Positions 1 through 9,342 are shown, counted from the stretch's first letter. The stretch: 43,034 bases of DNA from Alphaproteobacteria bacterium (GCA_017470165.1 JAFUEX010000025.1:1-43034), one strand, 5' to 3'. Notes: generated by a model not told the origin, from the letters alone. Program-made: numbers and translations.

Positions 1-1939
1 CCCATGCGCTTTGTGCCATATCATCAAATCCGGCACCATCTTTATTATTAACCAATCCCTTAAATTGCTTATCAGCATCCATGGTCTTCAATTCACCGCC
101 GGCATCTTTTAATCCGCCTTTGCTCTTGATATATTCAAGCAAGCTCATGCGGTTATCCTTCGGAGCCTTAACCTTATCGATGTTTTTCAGCCGCACATAA
201 TCTTCGCGGCTTATCTCCATACTTCTTTGTTCGGGATTGCGGTTCGCCATAAAATCGGCAAATTTCATTCGCGCTACTCGCAAACTGCGCTCTTTTAAAA
301 CATCTTCAACTTTTACCCCCTCAGCCTTGGCAATCGCGGTTATTCTTGCCGCATACAGCCGCGCTTCTCTATCAGCCAAAGCAGGATTGCGCCCTTGCAA
401 CTCCAATTCATCCCGAAAACTGTTATAGGCGGTTGCAAACGCATTTCTCGCATCTATGCTATTGGCGGCTATTTTGACTGTTTTTTCGATTTCTTCATCG
501 CTCATATTAAACTTTTCTTTGAGCATTTTAGTTGTTGCCGTTGTAATATCGGTAAAATTCTCCGGCATTTTCATCAAGTTTGATTGTTTTTCAACCAACC
601 GATTAAGCTCTTTCATATAAGCTCCTGCAGCATCTTGATAAAATACTTCCTGCAACCCGTCGGCAACCTTTTGGATTTCATCTTCGCTCACTTCCGGATT
701 AGCCTTTTGCAAAGTCTCTTTAATTTTGTTATTGGTTTTGCGCACCATGCGGTTATACATAGCAGTACCACCGCCTGCCATCAATCCACCTACCGGCACT
801 GCCATCAAAAATGATAAAAATGCTTCGCTCAACGAATCGCCAAACTCAATATCACTCAACCCGACAGTATTGGAAAACCAATCACCCATCAGCCCTTGCA
901 ACAGTTCTTCCGTGCCCTCGCTTAAAGCTCCTTTTGTTCCCTCTTTTAACGCCGAGGTTAAATGTTTAGAACTTTTTTTGCTAACCATATTGATAAGAGT
1001 TTTGCCAATCGGTTTTTCTGCCAAGTTTAGCACTGTTTTTTTAATCACTTGGTCGGTTATCTTGCGTATCGGTGCAATTTTGGCAAATCCTGCTGCCAAA
1101 ACATCACCAAGCATTTCAATCCCTCCTTCAATCGTTCCTCCGACAAATCCGATTGCTTCAGCCTGTTCAACATCTCGTCCCTGCGCTATTGCTTCTTCCC
1201 ACAAGCCCTGTCTTTTTAAGTCGCCATAAACAGTACCCATCAATACAGCTCCCGCCACAGGATTACCGGTTACAAACATAGTTGCCATGCTTTCCCCGCC
1301 TTGCAAAAAACTGTTTATCAGCTGTTGCACAGCCTTATCAGAGGTGTTCATATCTTCTGATTTCAAGGCTTTTTCTCGTTTTTGCTCCCACATACCATGA
1401 GTAATTTCTCTAAATTTGCGTAGCTCTTTTACCAATTCTTGCGCATCTTCTTTAGTGTCAAAATCTTCTAATAAAGTCATTTTATTAACGGTTCCGGCAT
1501 CTTCACCGGCTGCTACCATCTTTTGTGTCATTCGCTCACCGGATAACTGAAACGATGCCATTTTGGTCCATAAATAATCGCTCCACATTTCCAAATTGTC
1601 ATAAACACCGCGCTTTACCGCTCCGATTTTCTTGTCAAACATTTGTGATACCTGCGGCAGGGCTTTAATCGCTTTTTCAGCTAAATCCCAAGGTGAACTT
1701 AAGTCATCAAACATCTCAACTTTGCAAAAATAATCATCCTTATTCTTCCCCTTATGCTCTGTATCAATCGCATAAGTTGTATCCACACCATCAAAGGCGA
1801 GCGGCACATTATACATCTTATTATCCCGCACATCCAAAACCGACTGCGTGACCGGCTGTGTGTGTTCAATTTCCCACTGCGGCTCGTCATCCTTATTTTG
1901 ATTACTTACCACACCCGTATTTTCAATTTCCCAAGCCAT
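1..1939 (-). CDS. large internal virion (ejection) protein, 3' end outside window
   Basis: This open frame of about 646 codons starts at ATG 1939 and is still open at the window edge. An SD of GGAGG lies upstream, and the ATG overlaps the stop of the preceding gene (TAATG), so translation is probably coupled. The protein has a hydrophobic Gly-rich stretch about halfway along (motif GFVGGTIEGGIEMLGDVLA), then a charged, helical C-terminal part rich in Lys and Glu. Large proteins of this kind at the end of a podovirus structural operon are normally injected into the host to form the trans-envelope ejection channel. No peptidase or transglycosylase motif is visible in the part seen. Function is inferred from position and composition, not from a recognised domain. 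Confidence 0.6.
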   Translation of the reverse strand, partial: MAWEIENTGVVSNQNKDDEPQWEIEHTQPVTQSVLDVRDNKMYNVPLAFDGVDTTYAIDTEHKGKNKDDYFCKVEMFDDLSSPWDLAEKAIKALPQVSQMFDKKIGAVKRGVYDNLEMWSDYLWTKMASFQLSGERMTQKMVAAGEDAGTVNKMTLLEDFDTKEDAQELVKELRKFREITHGMWEQKREKALKSEDMNTSDKAVQQLINSFLQGGESMATMFVTGNPVAGAVLMGTVYGDLKRQGLWEEAIAQGRDVEQAEAIGFVGGTIEGGIEMLGDVLAAGFAKIAPIRKITDQVIKKTVLNLAEKPIGKTLINMVSKKSSKHLTSALKEGTKGALSEGTEELLQGLMGDWFSNTVGLSDIEFGDSLSEAFLSFLMAVPVGGLMAGGGTAMYNRMVRKTNNKIKETLQKANPEVSEDEIQKVADGLQEVFYQDAAGAYMKELNRLVEKQSNLMKMPENFTDITTATTKMLKEKFNMSDEEIEKTVKIAANSIDARNAFATAYNSFRDELELQGRNPALADREARLYAARITAIAKAEGVKVEDVLKERSLRVARMKFADFMANRNPEQRSMEISREDYVRLKNIDKVKAPKDNRMSLLEYIKSKGGLKDAGGELKTMDADKQFKGLVNNKDGAGFDDMAQSAW

Positions 1940-3615
1940 TATTTTAATCCTCCAAATTGTTTATATTTATCATAACTCACTTCTTCTATTGAGCCATCAG
2001 CACGCACCAAGCCATATTTACCGCTGGTCGCATCATACGCCGTGCCTTTATAACGCACATCAGCGATCGGCGTTCCTTGCTTTGAGTTATCTTGATTACC
2101 GGTATTCTTAACCAAACCGGAGTTATCCAACACGCTATTGGGCTGATTTTGCGGTTCCATACCCATCAACTGCCGGTATTGAGTTTTGTTATAATTTTGA
2201 ATAACCATATCCTGAGCTATACCATATAGCTCGTCTTGCTTAGTGTCGCTTAAGTCCTTAATCGCCCCTATATCGCTTAATCCAGCCTGCTTGGCAACAT
2301 TTTGCAAGGCTTCATTGTATTGCCGATAAATTTCCGCTTTTGTCCTTGCTCTTGCGGCGGTAAGTTTTTTATAAGTCGTCTCATTGTTTTTATAATCTTC
2401 TTTTTTTAAATCAGCGCCCAATACATCTTTTTTAATCCATTTATTTAAGGCCTCATAGCCAAAGTCTTTACCGATCCAATGGTTGTTACCGGCATCCTCT
2501 AGAGCGTTTTGCCATTTTTTCATAAATGGTGTTGCAAAATTATCAAGCAGACTTAAACCGTTTTGTTTCGTGATTGATTTGTTTGTCATCGCTGCATAAA
2601 CTTTATTTTCAAAATCCTGCCAATCTTCAATCTTAGTGTTCGGGTTACCAAGCAATGCAGCAAAATCATCATAGAGCGCCTGTTCATTTAAGGCTTTTTC
2701 CTCCGCGCTCAATTTGCTAACATTACCACTTTTGGTATACCCGTTAATAGAATATAAAAAATCCCGCAATTCTTTAGAACTTGCGGGAACAGCTTTATTA
2801 ATCTCATCAAGGCTCAGCCGTGCCTCTTGGCTTTTAGCAATTAGTTCGCTTGCCGCCTGCCGGTTCGAATTAATTTGCGCAATCAGCCTTTTTTCGTTTG
2901 CATCTGCCGCTGAAGCCAACGCCGCTTTTTTATATCTATCCTTATCAACGCCCAATTCACTCCAATTATAATTAGCATCATCCAACATATTAACCGCACC
3001 GCTCGGGTTGGCACTGATCATCTTTTGCAAGGTTGAGGCGGCAAAACTTTCTTTAGCCTTTTGCTTTTCCGTTGGAGATAACAAACCTGAGCTTTCAATA
3101 TATTTATTGGCATCACCATACAGCACCCTTGCCTTGTCTTCTTTAGAGTTTGCAATATCATCTGCCCAAGTGTTAAGGGTTTTGCTCATTTCCAATTGAT
3201 AAAGTTCATGTTGCTTGGCCAGTCCTGCCCGCATCACATCACGCGAGTTCGCCGCCAAAAACAGCCCAGAGCGTTCTTTCAGCCACTTTTTACCCCAACT
3301 GTCTTGGCTCATATAGTTTTTCAATGTGGATGCAAAGTTTTTTTCAATCTCCGGCACCCGCTCATTACTCTCAGCCAAGCGAATATCCTCTAATTCCTGC
3401 ATTTGCATTTTACCGGCTTCCAAATCAAGCCGCTTAAAGGCAGCATCTTTTTGCGCCGCATTATATTCCATAAACACTTTATTGGCATCACTAATCACAC
3501 CGCTTAAGTTCGGTGCCCGCCAACCGTTTTGCACATTCGCACTCATCATCTGACTTGATACCAAATTCCGGTTAACTTCCGTATTGGCTACCGGTATCGA
3601 AAGTTTATTTCCCAT
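1939..3615 (-). CDS. internal virion / ejection protein, helical
   Basis: This is a 558-residue, highly charged, mostly helical protein with long Lys/Glu/Ala-rich segments typical of coiled coils and no signal peptide or membrane segment. Its start overlaps the preceding gene by 11 nt and its stop overlaps the next start by one base, so it belongs to the same tightly coupled late operon. The N-terminus (MGNKLSIPVANTEVNRNL) resembles the short linker seen in podovirus internal core proteins such as the T7 gp15 class, but I recognise no specific family. The C-terminus is low-complexity and Asn/Gln-rich, ending in a small Tyr/Gly-rich tail. Role as an ejection protein is inferred from location and architecture. 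Confidence 0.55.
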   Translation of the reverse strand: MGNKLSIPVANTEVNRNLVSSQMMSANVQNGWRAPNLSGVISDANKVFMEYNAAQKDAAFKRLDLEAGKMQMQELEDIRLAESNERVPEIEKNFASTLKNYMSQDSWGKKWLKERSGLFLAANSRDVMRAGLAKQHELYQLEMSKTLNTWADDIANSKEDKARVLYGDANKYIESSGLLSPTEKQKAKESFAASTLQKMISANPSGAVNMLDDANYNWSELGVDKDRYKKAALASAADANEKRLIAQINSNRQAASELIAKSQEARLSLDEINKAVPASSKELRDFLYSINGYTKSGNVSKLSAEEKALNEQALYDDFAALLGNPNTKIEDWQDFENKVYAAMTNKSITKQNGLSLLDNFATPFMKKWQNALEDAGNNHWIGKDFGYEALNKWIKKDVLGADLKKEDYKNNETTYKKLTAARARTKAEIYRQYNEALQNVAKQAGLSDIGAIKDLSDTKQDELYGIAQDMVIQNYNKTQYRQLMGMEPQNQPNSVLDNSGLVKNTGNQDNSKQGTPIADVRYKGTAYDATSGKYGLVRADGSIEEVSYDKYKQFGGLK

Positions 3616-4036
3616 CTTTTCCCCCTTCAGCTTGTTCTATCTCCTCTGCCGTTTCTTGCCTCTCCCTCCACTCTGCAAAGGTTAACGGTGCTTTTTCATA
3701 CCATGTCGCCTCACTTTCCGGATAGTCGAGCAAATATCGGCGGTAAGCCGCATACAACCTTTTTTCTTCATCACTTAAACCATCAAAGACCAGCACCAGT
3801 TGCTTAGGGTCAACAAACTCTTGCAAATACTCATCCCGCATTTTGCGCATCGCTGTTTCCTGCGGGTTATAATCGGCATCTTCCACCAACTTTTCGCCGT
3901 CCCACGACAACTGTTTTAAGTCTTTCTCATACACCGCACGGCTCACCGGAAAGTTAATGCCGTTGCCGTCAACCCGCTTGGCACGCCCTTTGCCGTTGAT
4001 TTTGCCGTTGTCAATATAGATGTAATAATTTTCCAT
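3605..4036 (-). CDS. small acidic protein, possible tail-fibre chaperone
   Basis: This 143-residue protein begins with a beta-rich segment (MENYYIYIDNGKINGKG) and has an acidic helical C-terminal half ending EEIEQAEGGKDGK. Small proteins with a short beta-rich N-terminus and charged helical tail directly downstream of fibre genes often act as fibre assembly chaperones. I do not recognise a named family, so this is a positional suggestion. It lies 13 nt after the fibre/spike gene and overlaps the following virion gene by 11 nt. Confidence 0.4.
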   Translation of the reverse strand: MENYYIYIDNGKINGKGRAKRVDGNGINFPVSRAVYEKDLKQLSWDGEKLVEDADYNPQETAMRKMRDEYLQEFVDPKQLVLVFDGLSDEEKRLYAAYRRYLLDYPESEATWYEKAPLTFAEWRERQETAEEIEQAEGGKDGK

Positions 4037-4049
4037 CGCTCAAACTCCT

Positions 4050-5471
4050 TTATTCGTAAATATCTGCCTCGTCATCTCGGTAAAAAGTCCTGCCCGACAA
4101 TTGAGGCACTATATACTCCACCTTTTGTCCACCTTCGGTAGTGGCAGTTCCGACTTCTTTAACCTCGCCCCACACAACCAATTGCGATGCGTCTTGTCCG
4201 CCTGCAGGTCCTCGCCAAATTGTCGCTCCTGCCAACGGTTGTTTAACATAATAAATAACAGAACCATCGGTAAAATCTTGATAGGCTATATATGCCAGAG
4301 TTTTCTGTTGATTAACGCTCCGGTTAGTGCCCAATTTGCGATAGCCTATCAGATTAACGGACATCCCAAATGCTAATGCTCTTTGCGCAATTTCGGCATA
4401 CAGCGTCCGCCCTCTCACCGGCATACACAAAGTGTTGCTTGCCTTGTCGGAATAAGTATCGGTCGTCAAAAACACCCACGCCCCAGTTTTGAGCGTACAC
4501 GGCTGCGGCTCGCTGCCCACTCCGCTCCAACAATTGGTGCCCGAGCTGGTGTGGTCATCAGAAGTATATACTCTAAGCATTATCTCATAGTCTGCTCCGT
4601 CATCCGGCAAATATTCGCTCAAATCATAAGAATAATTGCCGATAGCGGTCACGCCTTCAAACAATATTTGGTGGTTAAACACCCATTGTCCGTCTATCAC
4701 ATCCGAATTAATGTTCACCTTATCATTCAGCGCGGAGAGGATGTTGCTCACCTCGGCATCAACATTATCGGCGTTTTTTATCCCCTCACCGACAAAAAAA
4801 TACAGCCCTTCCACCAAATTAAACTCGGTCATTGTCGGTATGGCGGCGAATCCGGCGGTTTCCCATCCGGTCAAAAAAGACCCCCAATTTGAGCCGTTCC
4901 AACCGGTGACTATCCCGAATTGACTGTTGGTTTTGTCGATCCACATCGCCGTGTCAGTATAATGTGCATTGTTTTGCACTCCCAGCGTGATTGCATAATC
5001 AGCGTCGGCATAAGCTATTGGCAAGTGAACTATCCCAGGATTGGTGGCATTGGTTCCGCCTCTGCCGGTGCCCGACTGCTCGCACCATCCGTCCGAATAT
5101 CGCACAGCATAATATACACCGTTAACCTCTTCAACCTTCAGCTTTTGCACCGCTACCCGTCCGACATACAGCGGCAAACGGAAGGTATTTTCATCCTCAT
5201 TTATCACAAAATCAGCGTCAGTATACTCTTCACTGCTCAATTTCACTGCAATATTGCCGGAGCTTACCACATTATTATAAGCATTTACCAGCCATTGGTA
5301 AAAATCAGTATATATCTCTCCGCTTTTGAACTCGCCGTTTGATTTCAACCAAGCTGCGCTGTTGGTCGGCGGCGCGGCAAAATAATGGTTCTCCCCCAAA
5401 AAATTTGCCGTGTTTACCTTTATTCCGCGGCCAAATCCTGCTACCGGTTTCTCGCCCAAATATATCGCCAT
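4050..5471 (-). CDS. tail fibre or spike protein
   Basis: This 473-residue protein starts MAIYLGEKPVAGFGRG and directly abuts the stop codon of the upstream fibre gene. Residues around 95-110 (ENTFRLPLYVGRVAVQ) resemble the collar-like knob segment of many phage fibres. The remainder is beta-rich, with many Gly, Ser, Thr and aromatic residues and no membrane segment. Together with the previous gene it probably makes up the receptor-binding apparatus. Substrate and receptor cannot be deduced. A two-fibre arrangement (N-terminal anchor protein plus distal protein) is possible. Confidence 0.6.
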   Translation of the reverse strand: MAIYLGEKPVAGFGRGIKVNTANFLGENHYFAAPPTNSAAWLKSNGEFKSGEIYTDFYQWLVNAYNNVVSSGNIAVKLSSEEYTDADFVINEDENTFRLPLYVGRVAVQKLKVEEVNGVYYAVRYSDGWCEQSGTGRGGTNATNPGIVHLPIAYADADYAITLGVQNNAHYTDTAMWIDKTNSQFGIVTGWNGSNWGSFLTGWETAGFAAIPTMTEFNLVEGLYFFVGEGIKNADNVDAEVSNILSALNDKVNINSDVIDGQWVFNHQILFEGVTAIGNYSYDLSEYLPDDGADYEIMLRVYTSDDHTSSGTNCWSGVGSEPQPCTLKTGAWVFLTTDTYSDKASNTLCMPVRGRTLYAEIAQRALAFGMSVNLIGYRKLGTNRSVNQQKTLAYIAYQDFTDGSVIYYVKQPLAGATIWRGPAGGQDASQLVVWGEVKEVGTATTEGGQKVEYIVPQLSGRTFYRDDEADIYE

Positions 5472-7157
5472 TTATATCACCCTTTGAAAAATATTAACCA
5501 AAAATGCCGGCGGCTGAATAGTCTCCGAGTTGCCATAAATGGCATTTGCTCGCGATGCATCAAATCCGGCCAAACTGTCTGAGCCAGAGCCGCCACCTTC
5601 ACCAGCAACATTTGACCCCTCCAAATAAAAAGCGCCGGTCAGGTTTTTCGCCAAGGCGGCATCACTTCCTCCACAGTTGAAAGTGCCAACAATATTCGGA
5701 GCGCCGGCCTCGATTGTCTCCCCCGGAACTCCGAGGTTGCCGCCAGCGCCTTGCAAACAGCGGTCTTTAGCCACCAGCTCCCACTTGCCCACTCCCAAAG
5801 CCTCCAGCGGACATCCCGCGGTTGTAGCTAAATAAATTGCTCCCACCGGCCAAATCGCCTCAAGCATCGATATTGTGATATCTTCTTGTGTAACATACAA
5901 TGTGGCCGGGTCTTTTTCTTCCAAAGCCTCATATTCCACATTTGAACCCGTCCATAACTCAACCGCCATCGAAGTGTCATTTTGGTCGATGACGCCGATT
6001 GCCTGAAGCTGGTTCATTGCGTTTACCATTATTGACTTATTATCTGGGTCTAATCCGTTAATATTGACATTTCCAGACCCCACAAGAGAAATACCGTTGA
6101 CGCTTTTAATATTTGTTCCGCTGACTAAAATCGGCTGAAAAGTAGCATCAGCCGCCGCCAGCGCGTCAATTTGGCTTTGCAAGCCGTTGTCTGCCTCGTC
6201 AACATAAGCCTTGTCGGTCAGTTGGTTGCTTGCGCTTGCCTGTGCGGGTATTTTGCCCTCAATCGTTGCAACGAGCTGTCCCAATCCGCTCAAACTGGCT
6301 TCGGCCTGTTTTGCCCAATATTCGGCCGAATAACCGTCCGGCTCGGTTGGCTCGCCTTGCGCATATTGCTTGGCTAAAGCCGCCAAAGCGTCAACTTCCG
6401 CCTGTTTTTCTGCCGCGTTAGCGTCAAAAGCCGCCGTCTGGCTTTCGGCATTAGAATCAAAATCATTGGTTTTAGCAACCGCGTTCGCATTAAATGTATT
6501 TGTCTTTTCTATCGCATTAGTATTAAAATCAGCTGTGCCTTGAGCAACAGTCTCTTTAATTTCTTCCGCTTTCTCAATCGCCACAATAGCCAAATCGCTA
6601 ACCTCTTTAGCTGATTGCCCCGCGTTTAAAGCCGCGGCTGTTGCTTCATATTGCGCGGTCAAAATCTCATTTCTTGCCTGCAAAGGATTAACTGTGCTGG
6701 TTGGTGGAAAAATCATTGCTCTTGATAATTGTTCTTCTATTTGTTGTTCGCGCATGGTTAGTTTGTCCAACCCATTGCCAAAATCCGCCGCCGGGAAATC
6801 TTCCCCTTCAACAAATACCACCCCTTGCGTTGCCGGCACATTACGCACAATCGCCACACTTACTCCGCTTTGGGGTGCTTGGTTAAATACAATCTCCCCG
6901 CTTGAATAACGTGTTTCATACGAAATAGCAATTTCTAAGGCCTCACCATTCTCACTATAGGTTTTGTCAACCTGTTTGCCAAATCCGATAATCGTATAAT
7001 CTTGCCCCTCAACAAGCGGTATGCCATTTTCGCCCAAATACACCGCCAATTGCGCTGTACCATCATGATTGGTTAAGTAAGGAAAAGTCACCGCAAAGGT
7101 TGTTGTTACTCCGTTACCGGTATATAACATCTTAGCCGACGTTGTTAATACAGTCAT
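5472..7157 (-). CDS. tail fibre protein with T7 gp17-like N-terminal anchor
   Basis: Residues about 8-30 (MLYTGNGVTTTFAVTFPYL) match the N-terminal attachment domain of T7 gp17-type fibres, which docks the fibre on the podovirus tail. A long Ala/Glu/Gln/Asn-rich heptad-like stalk follows. Near the C-terminus is a collar-like segment (VGAIYLATTAGCPLEALG) and a Gly/Ser-rich tip ending FQRVI. I chose the ATG at 7157 rather than the TTG three codons upstream because the AGGAGG sits about 10 nt from the ATG but only 2 nt from the TTG. The stalk carries repeated phrases of the type TNTFNANAV/TNDFDSNAE, a short repeat typical of trimeric fibres. Confidence 0.75.
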   Translation of the reverse strand: MTVLTTSAKMLYTGNGVTTTFAVTFPYLTNHDGTAQLAVYLGENGIPLVEGQDYTIIGFGKQVDKTYSENGEALEIAISYETRYSSGEIVFNQAPQSGVSVAIVRNVPATQGVVFVEGEDFPAADFGNGLDKLTMREQQIEEQLSRAMIFPPTSTVNPLQARNEILTAQYEATAAALNAGQSAKEVSDLAIVAIEKAEEIKETVAQGTADFNTNAIEKTNTFNANAVAKTNDFDSNAESQTAAFDANAAEKQAEVDALAALAKQYAQGEPTEPDGYSAEYWAKQAEASLSGLGQLVATIEGKIPAQASASNQLTDKAYVDEADNGLQSQIDALAAADATFQPILVSGTNIKSVNGISLVGSGNVNINGLDPDNKSIMVNAMNQLQAIGVIDQNDTSMAVELWTGSNVEYEALEEKDPATLYVTQEDITISMLEAIWPVGAIYLATTAGCPLEALGVGKWELVAKDRCLQGAGGNLGVPGETIEAGAPNIVGTFNCGGSDAALAKNLTGAFYLEGSNVAGEGGGSGSDSLAGFDASRANAIYGNSETIQPPAFLVNIFQRVI

Positions 7158-7178
7158 TTTTTTCAAATCCTCCTATTT

Positions 7179-7394
7179 TTACTGAGCCTCATGCAGCACA
7201 ATCGCACATTCTAATGCCTGTCCATAAGTAACAGCTGCCTTTAAGCATCCTTGATAATTCGTTCTATTTGAGTTGCTCGCGCACGCGCTCAAAACTATCA
7301 GGCAGCTTAACATTCCAACAATCAACTTGAGTACATTCTTTATTCTGTTCTTTTCTGAGTTGTAACAAAAGTTTATTAGCTTTCGTTTGTGCAT
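7179..7394 (-). CDS. Rz1-like outer-membrane spanin lipoprotein
   Basis: This 71-residue protein has a basic N-terminus, a hydrophobic stretch and a lipobox (LSAC, Cys at about residue 38), so it should be processed and anchored in the outer membrane. More than half of it lies inside the Rz-like gene in another frame, the classic nested Rz/Rz1 layout. It would pair with the Rz-like protein to fuse inner and outer membranes in the last step of lysis. The leader before the lipobox is longer than usual, so the true start could be internal. AAGGA lies about 7 nt before the chosen ATG. Confidence 0.7.
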   Translation of the reverse strand: MHKRKLINFCYNSEKNRIKNVLKLIVGMLSCLIVLSACASNSNRTNYQGCLKAAVTYGQALECAIVLHEAQ

Positions 7395-7536
7395 CTTGCC
7401 ATCCTTTCAAATTTTCTCTTAGCTGTTTATTAATCAGTTTTTGGTTGGTAACTTCAGCGGTCAAAATCTCATTTCGCCACCACAAAAAAGCCGCAATTAA
7501 GCTCAAACTCACACATAAAATCACCAAATATTTCAT
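7264..7536 (-). CDS. Rz-like inner-membrane spanin
   Basis: This 90-residue protein has one N-terminal membrane helix (residues about 3-20), then a periplasmic coiled-coil region rich in Lys, Gln and Leu. Its length and layout match i-spanins. The start overlaps the lysozyme stop by 4 nt (ATGA), and the 3' part contains the out-of-frame Rz1-like lipoprotein. Two cysteines in the C-terminal part (CTQVDC) could form intermolecular disulfides, as in lambda Rz. Assigned from architecture and position in the lysis cassette. Confidence 0.75.
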   Translation of the reverse strand: MKYLVILCVSLSLIAAFLWWRNEILTAEVTNQKLINKQLRENLKGWQDAQTKANKLLLQLRKEQNKECTQVDCWNVKLPDSFERVREQLK

Positions 7537-8006
7537 CTTATTTCAAATCTCCCTGCTTCAATACATTTGGCAATTCTGGCCGCCCGTGCCGGTGTCTGCT
7601 TGGCATATGCCGAATCAAGGCATTGTCTGGCTGCTTCCTTGTAATTGCCCACGCCCAAAGCAGCAATCATCCGGCGAAATATCAAAAGTCCGCGGATACC
7701 CAGTTGAAAGCACATATCAATTAAAGCGTATTGCCGCTCATCGTCTAACGCTTCAAAAAAAGGAATTCCGCTTTTAAGCTCTTTTACACAGCGTTTAATG
7801 TCGTTTCGGAGTAAATAAAAAGCCGCCTGCCTACTTATTCCGTGATGCCAATCACCGCAAACCCTGCGCTCTTGGACCGTTAACGGGTTGGTATCCAAGC
7901 ACCTCCCTACACCGATGGTTTGTTTGCCACGGGTACAAAAATAGGGCTGCAATCGCAACCCCTCATGAAATTCCAATCTTTTTTCAATTTCTGCCATATC
8001 AAGCAT
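7533..8006 (-). CDS. endolysin, GH24 (T4-type) lysozyme
   Basis: This 157-residue muramidase cleaves the glycan backbone of peptidoglycan during lysis. The catalytic segment HEGLRLQPYFCTRGKQTIG carries Glu14 and Thr29 with the E-(14 residues)-T spacing of T4 lysozyme. The residue equivalent to T4 Asp20 is Cys23 (codon TGT), a substitution found in several GH24 branches and known to keep activity in T4 lysozyme. There is no signal peptide or membrane anchor, so release through a holin is expected, and a holin candidate lies immediately upstream. The C-terminal helical lobe ends AARIAKCIEAGRFEIR. Confidence 0.88.
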   Translation of the reverse strand: MLDMAEIEKRLEFHEGLRLQPYFCTRGKQTIGVGRCLDTNPLTVQERRVCGDWHHGISRQAAFYLLRNDIKRCVKELKSGIPFFEALDDERQYALIDMCFQLGIRGLLIFRRMIAALGVGNYKEAARQCLDSAYAKQTPARAARIAKCIEAGRFEIR

Positions 8007-8018
8007 TGTTTTTATCCT

Positions 8019-8354
8019 TTAAAATAAACTCTTCAACCCTTCTATATTCATACCGAAAGCACCGATAATCAATAATGCAACAGCCACCCAAAAACCCTTA
8101 CAGTCTTTCAACTCTTTGATTATTTGCAATAAAGGTTTGTGCTCAGCTTGGGCAATCAACAAATCCAATTTACCATTCATACTTGACATATCCGCTTTCA
8201 GCTCCGATACATCTTCTTTCAGCTCTTTTATTTCTTGCTTCATTGCCATTAAATCCTCCGTCAATGCTTCCTCCAATTGCAACTGCAAAGGTGTCAAACC
8301 ACCGCGCCCTTTGGTCTTTTTAATAGTAGACAAAACTAATGCCGCCTTACACAT
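8019..8354 (-). CDS. holin candidate (coiled coil plus one C-terminal membrane helix)
   Basis: This 111-residue protein has a long heptad-type coiled coil (MKQEIKELKEDVSELKADM and onward) and one membrane helix near the C-terminus (FWVAVALLIIGAFGM). This resembles the XhlA-type small membrane proteins that accompany phage endolysins. It lies 12 nt upstream of the lysozyme gene, and no other membrane protein is present in the lysis cassette, which supports a holin or holin-accessory role. AGGAGG sits 6 nt before the chosen ATG at 8354. Confidence 0.55.
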   Translation of the reverse strand: MCKAALVLSTIKKTKGRGGLTPLQLQLEEALTEDLMAMKQEIKELKEDVSELKADMSSMNGKLDLLIAQAEHKPLLQIIKELKDCKGFWVAVALLIIGAFGMNIEGLKSLF

Positions 8355-8368
8355 TTCATGCCCTCCTT

Positions 8369-8923
8369 TTACCCCATATAACTTGCATTTGTAAAAAAGA
8401 CATTGCCACCGGACACCCCTTGGCCGGTAGCATCAACAGTAGCCTCCGAACTAAACCCACCGGCAGAAGCATAAGCGGCAAAAGCATTTATCGGTGCTTT
8501 AATCATACTCATTTTCCAAGCATTCTTGCCATTCGCTTTGGCACTTCGTCCATAATAATCCTGCAAAGCCGCTTGGTTCATATAATTAGCCGCCTCACTC
8601 TCACCGGCATAGCGCAGGTTAAAGGCATTTTGTTCCTGCTCCCCTGCCATTTGCCCCAAAACACCGGTTGTGGTTGCTGATGTTATCATCCCCGCCTCAC
8701 CAAAAGCCGCTCTTGCCTTAGCCAGTTGTTTGCGGTTTTGGGAGCGTACAATGTCTTCGTTCAAACTGGTCTCAACCCTTTTGCGCGCCGCATTTTGGCG
8801 TAAAATATCCGCATTCATATCATAGGCTTTTTTTTCAGCCTTGCCTTGCTGATATTGCGAATATCCCTCAGCTAATGTCGCCGTTGCTGCCGCCACAGCT
8901 GCTGCAACTTCAACTCCACTCAT
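8369..8923 (-). CDS. internal core protein, T7 gp14-like
   Basis: This 184-residue protein starts with an Ala-rich hydrophobic segment (VEVAAAVAAATATLAEGY). A helical part rich in Ala, Gln and Arg follows (QYQQGKAEKKAYDMNADIL, then ARKRVETSLNEDIV), then a Gly/Ala/Ser-rich segment GEAGMITSATTTGVLGQMAG. This order is characteristic of the short podovirus internal virion proteins related in role to T7 gp14, which form the outer-membrane part of the ejection channel. It overlaps the GNAT-like gene by 4 nt. Assignment rests on pattern recognition of the family rather than on a catalytic motif. Confidence 0.6.
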   Translation of the reverse strand: MSGVEVAAAVAAATATLAEGYSQYQQGKAEKKAYDMNADILRQNAARKRVETSLNEDIVRSQNRKQLAKARAAFGEAGMITSATTTGVLGQMAGEQEQNAFNLRYAGESEAANYMNQAALQDYYGRSAKANGKNAWKMSMIKAPINAFAAYASAGGFSSEATVDATGQGVSGGNVFFTNASYMG

Positions 8924-9342
8924 TTTTCTCTTCTCCTGATTTTTGCAAATAGTTTATAATCTCTTCCCTTATAATAATTGCGCATGGTTCCCTCATACTC
9001 AAAACCCAGCATCTTGGCAAACCTCTCCCCGTGTTGAAATCCCGCCAACACACTCATCTCCAAACGGTCAAGTTTCAGCTCATACATTCCATCGGTAATC
9101 AACTCTTTGGCTATGCGTACCAATTGCAACATTGACCGCCCCGCATCAGCACTGATAAATGAGGTTACAATCCCTCTGCCATCATAAACTTTCACAACTG
9201 CAACCACACCCAACACCTCTCCGTCTTCTTCAAAAGTAAACGAAATATCTTTGGGAAATACGGCTGTTGCCAGTTCGTGACTTTGTTCTTGTTGGATAAT
9301 CATTTTATCCAAATCCCCATCTTGATACGCTCTTATTTTCAT
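8920..9342 (-). CDS. GNAT-fold phage protein (T7 gp13-like)
   Basis: This 140-residue protein begins MKIRAYQDGDLDKM and has the alpha/beta order of GNAT acetyltransferases, including a strand-turn AKMLGFEYEGTMRNYY that corresponds to the C-terminal GNAT segment (typically LGF..EG). Podoviruses commonly carry such a GNAT-like protein between the tail and the internal-core genes, where it acts in virion assembly. The usual acetyl-CoA loop (RGxGxG/A) is not evident: the loop reads SADAGRSMLQL. Enzymatic activity is therefore doubtful. It overlaps the downstream gene by 4 nt. Confidence 0.6.
   Translation of the reverse strand: MKIRAYQDGDLDKMIIQQEQSHELATAVFPKDISFTFEEDGEVLGVVAVVKVYDGRGIVTSFISADAGRSMLQLVRIAKELITDGMYELKLDRLEMSVLAGFQHGERFAKMLGFEYEGTMRNYYKGRDYKLFAKIRRREK

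Noticed and set aside
1072-1281. Plus-strand frames opposite the late genes
   Set aside because: They lie antisense to well-supported genes, lack SD sequences, and have atypical residue use.
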